48,556 bases of DNA from positions 1 to 48,556 of the forward strand of contig NZ_JAERJR010000021.1 of the NCBI RefSeq assembly GCF_018257515.1, written 5' to 3'. A program made the translations under genes and the position numbers. How positions within the stretch are numbered: position 1 is the first letter of the stretch; each line of letters starts with the position of its first letter. This stretch comes from Tatumella sp. JGM118 (GTDB lineage Bacteria > Pseudomonadota > Gammaproteobacteria > Enterobacterales > Enterobacteriaceae). Below, one piece after another: positions 34,080 to 44,332 of the stretch. The notes beneath the pieces are model-generated. The model ran no database searches. It saw nothing but the letters and a program-made list of their open reading frames with translations, and was not told where the DNA came from.

Positions 34080-34112
34080 AATAATATTCGCCATCACGAT
34101 AAGGTATTGCCT

Positions 34113-35045
34113 GTGACAATCCCGGTCTGGTTTTTAACGTTGCCCGGAGTGATGACGCTCGATATGGCCGGACCCGCTGAAACACTCCGGCTGGCGGGCC
34201 CGGATGTCGGGTTATATTACACGGGGCCTGAGGCGACGGTGTTCAGCTCAACCCGGATGACTCTTGGCAATATTCTCCCCCTGCCGGAATGTCTGCCCTC
34301 CGGCAGCATCCTGATCGTTCCCGGGCTCGAAAATTCGCAGCACCAGCTGACGTTGCCTGCGGCGACGGAGGCCTGTCTCTGGTTGCGACGTCAGCGGGCC
34401 GCAATCCAGCGCAGGGAAATAACGCTGGTCTGTATTTGCGCCGGGGCCTTACTGGCTGCCCGCGCCGGTTTACTGGACGGGGTTCTGTGTACCACTCATC
34501 ATCAGCTACTGTCGCAGCTGAGAGAAAGCGCCCCTGCCGCACGTGTGCTGGATAACCGTATTTTTGTGGAAGATGGCGGCATCTGGACCAGTGCAGGGAT
34601 CACCACAGGAATTGATCTCGCTCTGCATCTGGTTAACCGGTTATTCGGTCCGCAGAAGGCTCTGGACATCGCCCGTGAAATGGTGGTGTGGTTTCGTCGT
34701 TCCGGTAATGATCCGCAGTTGTCCCCCTGGTTACGCTATCGTAATCATCTGCACCCGGCGATCCATCGGGCCCAGGATCTTATCAGCCAGCACCCGGAGC
34801 AACACTGGTCTCTGATGCAACTGGCGCAACGGGCCCATGTCAGCGGTCGTCACCTGACACGCTTGTTTCGTCAGCATCTTGGGGTCACCGTGCATACCTA
34901 TCAGCAACAGTTACAGGTCGCGGTGGCAGAACAGCGCATTCAGCAAGGGGAAGGTATTGAGAAAGCCGCACTGGCCGCGGGATTTTCATCGGCCCGTCAT
35001 TACCGGCGTACGGCGTTACGCCTTAGCGCAGATAACCCCGGATAG
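34113..35045 (+). CDS. GlxA-family AraC-type regulator with DJ-1/PfpI domain
   Basis: A 310-residue transcription factor. The N-terminal two thirds form a DJ-1/PfpI-like domain with the elbow VCICAGALLAARAGLLDG (the cysteine is present); the C-terminal ~100 residues are an AraC double helix-turn-helix (WSLMQLAQRAHVSGRHLTRLF, then IEKAALAAGFSSARHYRR). The GTG at 34113 has AAGG eight bases upstream and is preferred over a TTG at 34107. It follows the cysteine hydrolase gene and is probably co-transcribed with it. Confidence 0.88.
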   Translation: MTIPVWFLTLPGVMTLDMAGPAETLRLAGPDVGLYYTGPEATVFSSTRMTLGNILPLPECLPSGSILIVPGLENSQHQLTLPAATEACLWLRRQRAAIQRREITLVCICAGALLAARAGLLDGVLCTTHHQLLSQLRESAPAARVLDNRIFVEDGGIWTSAGITTGIDLALHLVNRLFGPQKALDIAREMVVWFRRSGNDPQLSPWLRYRNHLHPAIHRAQDLISQHPEQHWSLMQLAQRAHVSGRHLTRLFRQHLGVTVHTYQQQLQVAVAEQRIQQGEGIEKAALAAGFSSARHYRRTALRLSADNPG

Positions 35046-35157
35046 CGTCGTCCCCGGAGGGCCGTGGGAGCCGTTGGCGCGCAGAGCGGTGACGAGGCAA
35101 TTCAGCGCGGGACCTGCCTTGCGCTGATTTCCGGCTGCACATCTGCCGGTCAAAGGG

Positions 35158-35163
35158 TATACT
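35158..35163 (+). promoter_or_regulatory. Candidate -10 element of glyQS
   Basis: TATACT lies 46 bases before the glyQ start. CTGCAC at 35135-35140, 17 bases further up, could serve as a weak -35. The assignment rests only on motif and position. Confidence 0.45.
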
Positions 35164-35208
35164 ACGACCCACTTTTTTTCATCCGGCCAAATAGTGTGCG
35201 AACTCAAC

Positions 35209-36120
35209 ATGCAAAAGTTTGATACCAAGACCTTTCAGGGCCTGATCCTGACCTTGCAGGATTACTGGGCGCAACAAGGCTGCACCATTGTTCAGCCTCT
35301 GGATATGGAAGTCGGTGCGGGTACCTCGCATCCTATGACCTGTCTGCGTGCTCTGGGGCCAGAACCCATTGCGACGGCATATGTGCAGCCTTCACGTCGT
35401 CCGACGGACGGACGTTACGGCGAGAACCCTAACCGTCTGCAACACTACTATCAGTTCCAGGTGATGATTAAACCATCTCCGGAAAATATGCAGGAACTGT
35501 ACCTCGGCTCGTTACAGGCCCTGGGTATTGACCCAGGCGTGCACGATATCCGCTTTGTGGAAGATAACTGGGAAAACCCGACTCTGGGTGCCTGGGGACT
35601 GGGCTGGGAAGTGTGGCTGAACGGTATGGAAGTGACGCAGTTCACCTATTTTCAGCAGGTCGGTGGTCTTGAGTGTAAACCGGTCACCGGAGAAATTACC
35701 TACGGTCTGGAACGTCTGGCGATGTACATTCAGGGTGTCGACAGTGTCTACGACCTGGTATGGAGTGATGGCGCGCTCGGTAAAACGACCTACGGTGATG
35801 TGTTCCACCAGAATGAAGTGGAGCAGTCGACCTATAACTTTGAGTACGCCGATGTGCCTTTCCTGTTCAGTTGCTTTGAGCAGTATGAGAAAGAAGCTCA
35901 GACCTTACTGGCACTGGAAAAACCGCTTCCTCTGCCGGCCTATGAACGTATTCTGAAAGCTGCGCACAGTTTTAACCTGCTGGATGCACGTAAAGCCATC
36001 TCTGTCACAGAGCGTCAGCGTTATATCCTGCGCATCCGTACCCTGACCAAAGCCGTGGCTGAGGCCTATTATGCTTCCCGTGAAGCCCTGGGCTTCCCGA
36101 TGTGCAATAACAATAAATAA
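35209..36120 (+). CDS. glyQ: Glycyl-tRNA synthetase alpha subunit
   Basis: The catalytic subunit of the bacterial alpha2beta2 glycyl-tRNA synthetase, 303 residues. It reads almost like E. coli GlyQ, starting [20 protein letters not shown] and including [18 protein letters not shown] and [20 protein letters not shown]. The ATG at 35209 matches the known start; an in-frame GTG at 35194 would add five residues. It is nine bases upstream of glyS and shares its transcript. Confidence 0.98.
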   Translation: MQKFDTKTFQGLILTLQDYWAQQGCTIVQPLDMEVGAGTSHPMTCLRALGPEPIATAYVQPSRRPTDGRYGENPNRLQHYYQFQVMIKPSPENMQELYLGSLQALGIDPGVHDIRFVEDNWENPTLGAWGLGWEVWLNGMEVTQFTYFQQVGGLECKPVTGEITYGLERLAMYIQGVDSVYDLVWSDGALGKTTYGDVFHQNEVEQSTYNFEYADVPFLFSCFEQYEKEAQTLLALEKPLPLPAYERILKAAHSFNLLDARKAISVTERQRYILRIRTLTKAVAEAYYASREALGFPMCNNNK

Positions 36121-36129
36121 GAGGCAGCG

Positions 36130-38199
36130 ATGACAGAAAAAACCTTTCTGGTGGAAATCGGCACCGAAGAGCTGCCACCAAAAGCCTTACGTCAGCTGGC
36201 GGAATCCTTTGCCGCACAACTGACGACTGAACTCGACAGCGCAGGGCTGTCACACGGTGCGGTTGAATGGTTTGCGGCTCCGCGCCGTCTGGCCGTCAAA
36301 GTGGCGGCGCTGAGCGCGGCACAGGCCGATCGTGAAGTTGAAAAACGCGGCCCGGCTATCCAGGCCGCCTTTGATGCGGACGGTAAACCGACCAAAGCGG
36401 CCGAAGGCTGGGCGCGTGGTAATGGCATTACGGTCGATCAGGCCGAACGACTGAAAACCGATAAAGGCGAATGGCTACTCTACCGGGCGGCAGTGAAAGG
36501 CGAGAGCGCGGTTTCTCTGCTGCCAGCGATGGTTGCCGGTGTGCTGAGTAAATTACCGGTGCCGAAGCTGATGCGCTGGGCAGACAGTGACGTACAGTTT
36601 GTACGTCCGGTCCATACCGTGACACTGTTGCTGGGTGATGAACTGATCCCGGCGACGATCCTCGGGGTTGCGTCAGATCGGATCATCCGTGGTCACCGTT
36701 TTATGGGTGAAGCTGAATTCAGTATCGGGAGTGCGGATCAGTATCCGCAGATCCTGCTGGAACGCGGTAAGGTGATGGCGGACTACGATGCCCGTAAAGC
36801 GGCTATCAAGGCCGGTGCAGAAGCCGCGGCGGAAAAACTGGGTGGCACGGCAGACCTGAATGACAGCCTGCTTGAAGAAGTGACCTCTCTGGTTGAATGG
36901 CCGGTGGTACTGACCGCGACCTTTGAAGAAAAATTCCTGGCCGTACCGGCGGAAGCCCTGGTGTACACCATGAAAGGGGATCAGAAATACTTCCCTGTCT
37001 ATGGTACTGACGGCCAGTTACTGCCTAATTTTATCTTTGTCACCAATATTGAGTCGTCTGATCCTCAGCAGATTATCTCCGGTAATGAAAAAGTGGTGCG
37101 TCCGCGTCTGGCCGATGCCGAGTTCTTCTTTAACAGCGACCGTAAACTGCGTCTGGAAGATCAGTTACCTCGTCTGGAAACGGTATTGTTCCAGAAACAG
37201 CTGGGGACGCTGCGTGATAAGACCGATCGCATTCAGGCACTGGCTGGCTGGATTGCTGCAAAAATCGGGGCGGATGTCAGTCATGCGACCCGTGCAGGTT
37301 TGCTGTCGAAATGTGACCTGATGACCAATATGGTCTTTGAATTTACCGATACTCAGGGTGTGATGGGCATGCACTATGCCCGCCATGACGGTGAAGCTGA
37401 AGATGTCGCTCTGGCACTGAATGAGCAATATCAGCCACGTTTCTCCGGCGACGCGTTGCCGCAGGGACTGGTTTCCTGTGCGCTGGCGATTGCCGACAAG
37501 ATGGATACGCTGGCCGGTATTTTCGGTATTGGTCAGCATCCGAAAGGGGATAAAGATCCGTTTGCTCTGCGTCGTGCGGCACTGGGTGTACTGCGTATTA
37601 TTGTCGGGAAAAACCTGCCCTTAGATCTGCAGACACTGACAGAAGAAGCGGTACGTTTGTATGGCGATAAGCTGACCAATGCCAATGTGGTGGATGAGGT
37701 GATCGACTTTATGCTGGGTCGTTTCCGCACCTGGTATCAGGAAGAAGGCCACAGTGTTGATACACTGCAAGCGGTACTGGCGCGTCGCCCAACCCGTCCG
37801 GCAGACTTTGATGCCCGTATGCGTGCTGTATCGCATTTCCGTACCCTGGAGCAGTCTGCGGCTCTGGCCGCGGCGAATAAGCGTGTCTCTAATATCCTGG
37901 CAAAATCGGATGAGCCACTGAACGATAGCGTGCAGGCCTCCCTGCTGAAAGAGAATGCCGAGATCACCCTGGCGACCTATGTCAGCGCACTGACCAGCAA
38001 ACTGCAGCCTTACTTTGCGGAAGGCCGTTATCAGGAAGCCCTGATCGAGCTGGCCCAATTGCGTGAAGCCGTGGATAACTTCTTCAGTGAAGTGATGGTC
38101 AATGCTGAAGAGAAAGACGTACGGATTAACCGTCTGACGTTACTGGCGAAGTTACGTGATCTGTTCCTGCAGGTAGCGGACATCTCCCTGTTACAGTAA
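36130..38199 (+). CDS. glyS: Glycyl-tRNA synthetase beta subunit
   Basis: The 689-residue beta subunit, needed for tRNA-Gly binding. The N-terminus ([20 protein letters not shown]) and internal blocks such as HRFMGE and [10 protein letters not shown] match E. coli GlyS, which has the same length. AAGAGG precedes the ATG. A strong terminator follows 25 bases after the stop. Confidence 0.98.
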   Translation: MTEKTFLVEIGTEELPPKALRQLAESFAAQLTTELDSAGLSHGAVEWFAAPRRLAVKVAALSAAQADREVEKRGPAIQAAFDADGKPTKAAEGWARGNGITVDQAERLKTDKGEWLLYRAAVKGESAVSLLPAMVAGVLSKLPVPKLMRWADSDVQFVRPVHTVTLLLGDELIPATILGVASDRIIRGHRFMGEAEFSIGSADQYPQILLERGKVMADYDARKAAIKAGAEAAAEKLGGTADLNDSLLEEVTSLVEWPVVLTATFEEKFLAVPAEALVYTMKGDQKYFPVYGTDGQLLPNFIFVTNIESSDPQQIISGNEKVVRPRLADAEFFFNSDRKLRLEDQLPRLETVLFQKQLGTLRDKTDRIQALAGWIAAKIGADVSHATRAGLLSKCDLMTNMVFEFTDTQGVMGMHYARHDGEAEDVALALNEQYQPRFSGDALPQGLVSCALAIADKMDTLAGIFGIGQHPKGDKDPFALRRAALGVLRIIVGKNLPLDLQTLTEEAVRLYGDKLTNANVVDEVIDFMLGRFRTWYQEEGHSVDTLQAVLARRPTRPADFDARMRAVSHFRTLEQSAALAAANKRVSNILAKSDEPLNDSVQASLLKENAEITLATYVSALTSKLQPYFAEGRYQEALIELAQLREAVDNFFSEVMVNAEEKDVRINRLTLLAKLRDLFLQVADISLLQ

Positions 38200-38224
38200 G
38201 TTTTTACAGCGAAAACAGGAAAAA

Positions 38225-38249
38225 GCGAGCCATTGGCTCGCTTTTTTTT
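38225..38249 (+). terminator. Rho-independent terminator of glyQS
   Basis: GCGAGCC (38225-38231) and GGCTCGC (38235-38241) form a stem with a 3-base loop followed by eight T (38242-38249). It is also preceded by A residues. Confidence 0.95.
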
Positions 38250-38349
38250 ACGCCGGATTTCCGCTCTTACGGCTAACACCCGTCCGGAGTTGTGTGCTAA
38301 ATACAGTAAATCTTCTTATAAAAAAGTACTCATCTGCGGAACAGATCTT

Positions 38350-39189
38350 ATGCACACTCTTCCCGAGCCCTCTGACCCCGGTCTCCCTCCTGCACAGGGG
38401 CTAAAACGCCATCCGGTCTGGACCCGTGACGCTATTCAGCAGAGTGCCCACCCGGCGGCTCACGGGGATCTTCTGGCGGAAGAAGTGCCGGTGGCTCTGG
38501 TGTATAACGGCATTTCTCATGTGGTGATGATGGCAACCCCCCTCGATCTGCAGGCATTCGCGCTGGGTTTTTCCCTGTCGGAAGGCATTATCTCCGCCCC
38601 CGCCGAGATCTACGGTATGGACGTTGTCCCGGTGTGCGGTGGCATTGAAGTACAGATTGAATTGTCTGCCCGCCGCTTTATGGCGCTGAAAGAACAGCGC
38701 AGGGCGATGGCCGGGCGGACAGGATGCGGGGTCTGCGGTGTGGAACAGTTACAGCATATCGGCAAACCGGTTCCGCCTTTACCGTTTACGCAGCGCTTTG
38801 ATTTACAGGCCCTGGACCGGGGACTGGCGCAGTTGTCCGCATTTCAGCCGATCGGTCAGCAGACGGGGTGTACTCATGTGGCGGCCTGGATGACAGAAGA
38901 TGGCTCGCTGCAACAGGGCTGTGAAGATATCGGGCGACATGTGGCACTGGATAAACTGCTGGGTTATCGCAGCCAGCAGTCGTGGCATCACGGTGCGGTC
39001 ATTGTTTCCAGCCGGGCCAGTTATGAGATGGTACAGAAAACGGCGATGTGTGGTGCAGAACTGCTGTTTGCTGTCTCTGCGGCTACAACACTGGCCGTTG
39101 AGGTGGCCGAACGCTGCGGACTGACACTGGTCGGATTCAGTAAGCCGGGACGGGCCACCGTGTACACCCATCCGCAGCGGTTGTACTAA
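38350..39189 (+). CDS. fdhD: FdhD, sulfurtransferase for formate dehydrogenase
   Basis: FdhD transfers sulfur from IscS to the molybdenum cofactor of formate dehydrogenase. It has 279 residues, like E. coli FdhD (277). The functional CXXC pair is C126 and C129 in TGCGVCG, and [22 protein letters not shown] and [20 protein letters not shown] are further conserved blocks. The ATG at 38350 fits the family; upstream in-frame starts lie in the glyS terminator. No formate dehydrogenase genes are in the window. Its stop overlaps the stop of the convergent DeoR gene. Confidence 0.95.
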   Translation: MHTLPEPSDPGLPPAQGLKRHPVWTRDAIQQSAHPAAHGDLLAEEVPVALVYNGISHVVMMATPLDLQAFALGFSLSEGIISAPAEIYGMDVVPVCGGIEVQIELSARRFMALKEQRRAMAGRTGCGVCGVEQLQHIGKPVPPLPFTQRFDLQALDRGLAQLSAFQPIGQQTGCTHVAAWMTEDGSLQQGCEDIGRHVALDKLLGYRSQQSWHHGAVIVSSRASYEMVQKTAMCGAELLFAVSAATTLAVEVAERCGLTLVGFSKPGRATVYTHPQRLY

Positions 39190-39962
39190 GCGCAAATCAC
39201 CTGTTGCAGTGTGCGGGTGAGATCCGGCCATGCTGAGCTGACGGCGGCTGCCGGGTCAGAGATTAACAGATGGACCTCTTGCGGACGGGCATAACAATAG
39301 CGACTAGTGGTGCCCAGTTTACTATGGTCGGCCAGCAGGATCAGTTGTCTTGCCTGTCGGGTCATTGCGGTGGCAATGGCCGCTTCCGCCGGGGAAAAGC
39401 TGCTGGCTCCGTTCACGGCATCCACACCGACCGGTGACAGCAGTGCCACATCGGCCTGATAACGGTGGATCTCATTGACCGTGTGCCCGCCCCGGGTCTG
39501 TTGCGTTCCGGCAGACATTGTCCCGCCCAGTAAGATCACCTCATGATCCAGCTGATTTTCATTTTCTGTGGCCGTCAGTGCCAGCGCCGCCTGCAGACTG
39601 TTGGTAATAATGGTCAGGCCTGACATGGTCCTGAGTTCCTGAGCCAGCATGGTGGTGGTACTGCCGGAGTCCAGAAACAGAGTTTGCCCGGCATGTAGCT
39701 GCTGTACCGCACAGCGGGCAATACTGCGTTTTTCTTTTTCCCGGGCAGCGTAGCGAAGCGTCAGCGGCGCTTCGGCCGGCGCATCAATGGCGACAATACC
39801 GCCATGCACTCTGCGGGCGATGCCTTGTTCTTCCAGCGCGATAATATCCCGCCGGGCGGTTTCACGGGAAACTCCCAGTTCTTTTATGATGCGCTCAGTA
39901 CTGACCTGATGATGGGTACTGATTAATGAACGAATTCGGTGTAATCGCGTTTCCTGCAACAT
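39186..39962 (-). CDS. DeoR-family transcriptional repressor
   Basis: A 258-residue DeoR regulator: N-terminal helix-turn-helix at about residues 19-55 ([20 protein letters not shown]) and C-terminal phosphosugar-isomerase-like sensor with [12 protein letters not shown] and LLADHSKLG. These sensors usually bind phosphorylated metabolites. It is divergent from the class III aminotransferase gene, with direct repeats between, and is the likely regulator of that gene. Confidence 0.92.
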   Translation of the reverse strand: MLQETRLHRIRSLISTHHQVSTERIIKELGVSRETARRDIIALEEQGIARRVHGGIVAIDAPAEAPLTLRYAAREKEKRSIARCAVQQLHAGQTLFLDSGSTTTMLAQELRTMSGLTIITNSLQAALALTATENENQLDHEVILLGGTMSAGTQQTRGGHTVNEIHRYQADVALLSPVGVDAVNGASSFSPAEAAIATAMTRQARQLILLADHSKLGTTSRYCYARPQEVHLLISDPAAAVSSAWPDLTRTLQQVICA

Positions 39963-40034
39963 AAAAAATCCTCAATAAAACCGGGGGCGGATAATACCAG
40001 TTGTTCCAGTGTAGCGCAGCCTGCACACTTTTGG

Positions 40035-40068
40035 TGTGTATTTTATTGCGTTTGTGTATTTTGTTGCA
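40035..40068. promoter_or_regulatory. Direct-repeat operator candidate between deoR-type gene and aminotransferase gene
   Basis: TGTGTATTTTATTGCG (40035-40050) and TGTGTATTTTGTTGCA (40053-40068) are alike at 14 of 16 positions with an 18-base period, about two helical turns, which puts both on nearly the same face of the DNA. Their position between divergent genes fits binding by the DeoR protein. Confidence 0.6.
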
Positions 40069-40149
40069 TTTTTCTGAAAATCAGCCATGATGGGGTTATT
40101 GAGATTTCATTCATTCGTATTCCCGCTGATTATTGTGACAGGAGTTTTT

Positions 40150-41490
40150 ATGGCCACTCGTTCCACCATCATGGATACCAACAGCTTCCGTGCAGAACAT
40201 GCTGCCGGGCTTGATGCCGATACCCGCAGCCTGACAGAGAAGCGGAGTAAAGTCCTCGGTGACTCTTACCGCTTGTTCTACCGTAAACCGGTACATCTGG
40301 TGCGCGGGGAAGGGCAATATTTGTGGGATGCGAACGGTGATAAATATCTGGATGTCTATAACAATGTCGCCAGTATCGGGCATTGTCATCCGGCAGTGAT
40401 TGATGCCGTGACCCGGCAGATGAAAATGCTGAATACCCATACACGCTATCTGCATGAAACTATTCTGGATTACAGTGAAGCCTTACTGGCGACCGCGCCT
40501 GCAGAAATTAACAAAGCCATGTACATGTGTACCGGCTCTGAAGCCAATGACCTGGCCATCCGCGTAGCGCGTTCATTTAGTGGCGGCACCGGTATTATCG
40601 TGACCAAAGAAGCCTACCACGGTACCAGTGACCTGACGTCAGGTGCCTCACCGGCGCTGGGGAGCGGACAACCACTGGCCGCGACCACACGGCTGGTCTC
40701 GCCGCCGGATGATTACCGTGTCGATGCGCCGGATTTAGGGGCCTGGTTTGCCGCCGAAATTCAGCGTCAGATCGATGACATGGCGGCGCACGGTATCAAA
40801 TTTGCCGGTTTCCTGGCCGATTCTATCTTCTCCTCGGATGGCGTATTACCTAACCCGCGTGGATTTTTACAACAGGCGGTGGATGTCGTACATCGTAACG
40901 GCGGTATCTTTATTGCGGATGAGGTTCAGCCTGGCTTCGCCAGAACCGGTGACAGTTTCTGGGGCTTCGGTCGTCATGATGTGGTGCCGGATATCATCAC
41001 GACCGGTAAACCGATGGGGAACGGTATTCCGGTCTCCGGTTTACTGGCCAGGAGTGAAGTGCTGGCGACGTTCAGTGATGATATTCCTTACTTTAATACC
41101 TTCGGAGGAAATCCGGTGGCGATGGCCGCAGCACAGGCTGTGTTGCAGGTGATTGAGGAAGAAAAGTTACAGGAACATAGTCGTGTCGTCGGGGCACAGT
41201 TGCTGGCTGAATTGCGTAAGCTAATGGACAGACACGAATGCATCGGCGATATTCGTGGTGCCGGGTTATTTATCGGTTTTGAACTGGTGAAAGACCGCGA
41301 AAGTAAAACTCCGGATAAAGCACTGGCACTGAATCTGATCGAACAGTTACGTGAACACCGTGTGCTGACCTCGGTCGCCGGACCGTACGGGAATGTGCTG
41401 AAACTGCGTCCGCCGTTGGCTTTCCAGGTGGCTGACATTGACTGGCTGGTAGGTGCGCTGGACAAATCACTGACCGCTCTGGGGCACTGA
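40150..41490 (+). CDS. Class III PLP-dependent aminotransferase, phospho-lyase-like
   Basis: A 446-residue class III pyridoxal-phosphate enzyme. The PLP-binding lysine is K287 in TTGKPMGNG; CTGSEANDLAIRVAR and FIADEVQPGFARTGD are the usual cofactor blocks. NNVASIGHCHP, YFNTFGGNPVAMA and IGDIRGAGLFIGFELVKDRE resemble mammalian ETNPPL (ethanolamine-phosphate phospho-lyase) and its hydroxylysine-phosphate relative more than ordinary aminotransferases. AGGAG lies about six bases before the chosen ATG; a start at 40087 would overlap the promoter. A strong terminator follows. An ordinary omega-amino acid aminotransferase is the alternative. Confidence 0.85.
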   Translation: MATRSTIMDTNSFRAEHAAGLDADTRSLTEKRSKVLGDSYRLFYRKPVHLVRGEGQYLWDANGDKYLDVYNNVASIGHCHPAVIDAVTRQMKMLNTHTRYLHETILDYSEALLATAPAEINKAMYMCTGSEANDLAIRVARSFSGGTGIIVTKEAYHGTSDLTSGASPALGSGQPLAATTRLVSPPDDYRVDAPDLGAWFAAEIQRQIDDMAAHGIKFAGFLADSIFSSDGVLPNPRGFLQQAVDVVHRNGGIFIADEVQPGFARTGDSFWGFGRHDVVPDIITTGKPMGNGIPVSGLLARSEVLATFSDDIPYFNTFGGNPVAMAAAQAVLQVIEEEKLQEHSRVVGAQLLAELRKLMDRHECIGDIRGAGLFIGFELVKDRESKTPDKALALNLIEQLREHRVLTSVAGPYGNVLKLRPPLAFQVADIDWLVGALDKSLTALGH

Positions 41491-41510
41491 AATCCGTGAT
41501 TGTTATCAAA

Positions 41511-41546
41511 AACTGCTGAAATCGTCAGGTTTCGGCAGTTTTTTTT
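41511..41546 (+). terminator. Rho-independent terminator of the aminotransferase gene
   Basis: AACTGCTGAAA (41511-41521) pairs with TTTCGGCAGTT (41530-41540) with one G-T pair and an 8-base loop; six further T follow. Confidence 0.92.
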
Positions 41547-41612
41547 GCACTGAAAACAATCCGTTACTTGCGGGTGAGGCGTGATTCTCCTTTTCCCGAT
41601 CAATTATTTAAC

Positions 41613-41618
41613 TATAAT
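41613..41618 (+). promoter_or_regulatory. Candidate -10 element of sodA
   Basis: A perfect TATAAT lies 69 bases before the sodA start codon in an AT-rich patch. The -35 region is weak, as expected for an activator-dependent promoter. E. coli sodA is controlled by SoxRS, Fur and ArcA; no such site was confidently identified here. Confidence 0.5.
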
Positions 41619-41687
41619 GGAAGCCAGTGCTTATGCAGTGCATCCTCCCGGGTGTGCTGTCCTTACATTAGAATGGAGAGGTTGAAC

Positions 41688-42305
41688 ATGAGTTATTCAC
41701 TGCCATCCCTGCCTTACGCTTATGATGCGCTTGAGCCGCATTTCGATAAGGAAACGATGGAAATCCATCACACTAAACATCACCAGGCTTACGTCAACAA
41801 CGCCAATGCAGCGCTGGAAGGCACCGAATTTGCCTCACTGCCGGTTGAAGAACTGATCACTCAACTGGACAAGGTGCCGGCAGATAAGAAAACCGCACTG
41901 CGTAACAATGCCGGCGGCCACGCTAACCATAGCCTGTTCTGGAAAGGTCTGAAAACCGGAACGACTCTGCAGGGCGAACTGAAAGCGGCCATCGAGAAAG
42001 ATTTCGGTAGCGTTGAAAACTTCCAGGCTGAATTTGAGAAAGCCGCAGCGACCCGTTTTGGTTCCGGCTGGGCATGGCTGGTAAAACAGGGTGATAAGCT
42101 GGCGGTCGTCTCTACTGCGAACCAGGATAGCCCGCTGATGGGTGAAGCGGTTTCCGGCACTTCCGGTTTCCCAATCCTGGGTCTGGATGTCTGGGAGCAC
42201 GCTTATTACCTGAAGTTCCAGAATAAACGCCCTGACTACATCAAAGCGTTCTGGAACGTGGTTAACTGGGACGAGGCTGCGGCCCGTTTTGCTTCTGCAA
42301 AATAA
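41688..42305 (+). CDS. sodA: Manganese superoxide dismutase
   Basis: A cytoplasmic enzyme of 205 residues that converts superoxide to hydrogen peroxide and oxygen. Metal ligands are H27, H81, D167 and H171 ([28 protein letters not shown]). The [10 protein letters not shown] block and Q146 (ANQDSPL) mark the manganese type rather than iron SodB. GGAGAGG precedes the ATG at 41688; upstream in-frame starts reach into the promoter and are rejected. It has its own terminator. Confidence 0.97.
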   Translation: MSYSLPSLPYAYDALEPHFDKETMEIHHTKHHQAYVNNANAALEGTEFASLPVEELITQLDKVPADKKTALRNNAGGHANHSLFWKGLKTGTTLQGELKAAIEKDFGSVENFQAEFEKAAATRFGSGWAWLVKQGDKLAVVSTANQDSPLMGEAVSGTSGFPILGLDVWEHAYYLKFQNKRPDYIKAFWNVVNWDEAAARFASAK

Positions 42306-42344
42306 TCCTGTTAATGAGTGATGGCCGCATCAGCGGCCCGCTAT

Positions 42345-42375
42345 CTGCCGGCAGTCTTCACTGCCGGTAGTTTTT
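42345..42375 (+). terminator. Rho-independent terminator of sodA
   Basis: CTGCCGGCAGT (42345-42355) pairs with ACTGCCGGTAG (42360-42370) with one G-T pair and a 4-base loop, followed by five T. Confidence 0.92.
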
Positions 42376-42520
42376 GCTGATTTCAGCCCGCAAGTTAAAC
42401 CGCTTCTCAACACATTCTTCATTTCTGCCATTCTCGCCGATCGTCTTCCGGTCGATTGCAACATCGTTGAGCCTCTGTCAGCTAGTCTTCCGCGGAGATT
42501 TCTGAACTTCAGGCACCCCT

Positions 42521-43468
42521 ATGTCAATCCTCGTTACCGAATCACTAAAAAAATCGAATGTTTCATTACTCTGGTCGGTAATTAACGGCAAATACCAACC
42601 GGACCGGGCATGGAGAAGCCAATCCTTCTGCCTGAAGTTTTTGCTGCGCTGCGGTTGTTATCCCGTTGTCAGTTATCGTTATCTGCGTGCCCTGACCGGC
42701 TTTGACAGTTTCCCTGAGTTACTGGAACGTCAGGGACTGCTGCCGGCAAAGATCCACCGTCCTTATCTGCAGGCGGGTCTGGATGTCCGGCACCGCGCGG
42801 CCGCGATCGTGAGTCACTATGAATTATTGTGTTCTCTGGAAAACCCCTGCCTGCAAAACTTCCTGCTGCAACGAACAGCCCGCCCGTTACTTGAATGGAC
42901 GACGGATAAGGGTCACCACTTTATGCTGAACTGTGGTCCCGCACAGTTTGACCGCGAAGGTGAGGTGATGCTCTGTCTGCACTATCAGCAGCAGATCGTA
43001 GCGATGGTCACTTTTTCACTGATCTCCCACGGGGAACATCCGGTACTCTTTATCGGCGGATTACAGGGACCGCCGGGGGAAGGTGCGGCAGAACGGGTTC
43101 GCCAGGCGACCCGGGATGCCTGCGGTATCTTCCCTAAACGTTTACTGATCGAGGCTGTTTCACTGCTGGCCGCTGCCTGTGGTGTATCCGCGATTATGGC
43201 CGTCAGCGAACATAGCCATGTATTCCGAAGCCTGCGTTATCGCCGCAGCAAGCAGGATAAATTTTTTTCCAGCTACAGCAGTTTCTGGGAAAGTCTGGGA
43301 GGAGTGCGGGAGAGTGGGGGGCTCTACACGTTACCCATGAAGGTGATACGCAAGCCACTGGAGGAGGTTGCCAGTAAGAAAAGGGCAGAATACCGGCGTC
43401 GCTATCAGTTGCTGGAGGCACTTGAACAGCAATTTATGGACGCGCTGGGAATTACCGCCCCTCTTTGA
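42521..43468 (+). CDS. VirK/YbjX family protein (DUF535)
   Basis: A 315-residue protein of the VirK/YbjX family. Family features are the long N-terminal alpha-helical part, YQQQIVAMVTFSLI, FIGGLQGPPG, and FPKRLLIEAVSLLAAACGVSAIMAVSEHSHV in two conserved halves, then a basic Arg/Lys-rich C-terminus (ASKKRAEYRRRYQLLE). In other enterobacteria these proteins affect resistance to antimicrobial peptides and virulence, but the biochemical activity is unknown. It ends close to the convergent yibL. Confidence 0.85.
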   Translation: MSILVTESLKKSNVSLLWSVINGKYQPDRAWRSQSFCLKFLLRCGCYPVVSYRYLRALTGFDSFPELLERQGLLPAKIHRPYLQAGLDVRHRAAAIVSHYELLCSLENPCLQNFLLQRTARPLLEWTTDKGHHFMLNCGPAQFDREGEVMLCLHYQQQIVAMVTFSLISHGEHPVLFIGGLQGPPGEGAAERVRQATRDACGIFPKRLLIEAVSLLAAACGVSAIMAVSEHSHVFRSLRYRRSKQDKFFSSYSSFWESLGGVRESGGLYTLPMKVIRKPLEEVASKKRAEYRRRYQLLEALEQQFMDALGITAPL

Positions 43469-43485
43469 TGAGTGGCAGTGGCCGG

Positions 43486-43848
43486 TCAGAACGCGCTTTT
43501 GGCAAAGCCGGTCACTTCTGTCAGACCCATCTCACGACCCAGAGCCGTCATCGGATGGACAATGACAATACCACGGACTGATTTCTTCAGAGCCCCCAGA
43601 TTCGCCTGTTCTTTTTTAGTAATGGCGCGGCTGAAGGTGAGTTTCTGTAGCTTCTGTGCTTCAGAACTGAGCTTTTTCACGCGAACGTTACGCAAACGGG
43701 CGATTTCTTCTTCCAGTTTTTGTTTTTCTTTCTGGAGTTCTCCCAGTTTCTCCATATCACCCGCTTCGAGTAATGGCTGGGATTTGTGATTCACGGCATC
43801 CAGCTGATCGCTCAGACGCTTAATCTCGGCTTTTTCAGGTTCTTTCAT
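43486..43848 (-). CDS. yibL: YibL family ribosome-associated protein (DUF2810)
   Basis: A 120-residue cytoplasmic protein nearly collinear with E. coli YibL: charged coiled-coil N-terminus ([12 protein letters not shown] ... [13 protein letters not shown]) and the conserved end [20 protein letters not shown] and [24 protein letters not shown] lies six bases before the ATG at 43848; another ATG three bases upstream is possible. The long open frame that continues upstream to 44091 is not supported. YibL has been found with ribosomes, and its exact role is unknown. Confidence 0.94.
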   Translation of the reverse strand: MKEPEKAEIKRLSDQLDAVNHKSQPLLEAGDMEKLGELQKEKQKLEEEIARLRNVRVKKLSSEAQKLQKLTFSRAITKKEQANLGALKKSVRGIVIVHPMTALGREMGLTEVTGFAKSAF

Positions 43849-44332
43849 CATTGACTCCTTCTGTACAGCGGGCAAGGATACACGAAAATATCTGATGACA
43901 GTAATGATATGCAGGATTCTGCGAATATTCTTTATCCGGGTAAATATCGCCGTGTGCGATAAGGATGACCCCGGCCGCCGGGTGCTTTCGGGGCGATATT
44001 GCCGGCCGCGAAAGGCTCTCCTGATACGGCCGTTTCCGCCGCAGATAAACCTGTGCGGCCTTGCGCCAGAGCAAACAGAGCACCTGACCACGACGGTCTG
44101 ACTGAGAGTCTAACGGTGATAAACGGAGAGAGTCCTGACTCACAGCCAAACCGGACTGAAAGTGGTGGTCTGGTCACGATATGCGGACGGAAGGGGATGC
44201 CTGGCCGGCCTCCGTCGGTCCTCCGGGCGAATCCGATAGTGCATCGCGGGCAGGATGTTGAAACGGGAGGACAGAACGTCCGGGATATCAGACGCCAGAA
44301 GTCAGTTTCGCCACTTCTGACGTCCGGCAGAA
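43849..44332. other. Intergenic region between yibL and the YiaF-like gene
   Basis: About 480 bases between two minus-strand genes have overlapping open frames but no recognisable product. The inverted repeat CAGAAGT/ACTTCTG at 44296-44319 lies just behind the lipoprotein gene and may be its terminator, though no T-run follows. The part next to 43848 should hold the yibL promoter. Confidence 0.5.

Noticed and set aside
38233-38349. Upstream start for FdhD
   Set aside because: It would begin inside the glyQS terminator; the start at 38350 fits the family length.
43849-44091. N-terminal extension of YibL to a 201-residue protein
   Set aside because: E. coli YibL starts at the internal Met, which has an ideal ribosome binding site; the extension has no homology.
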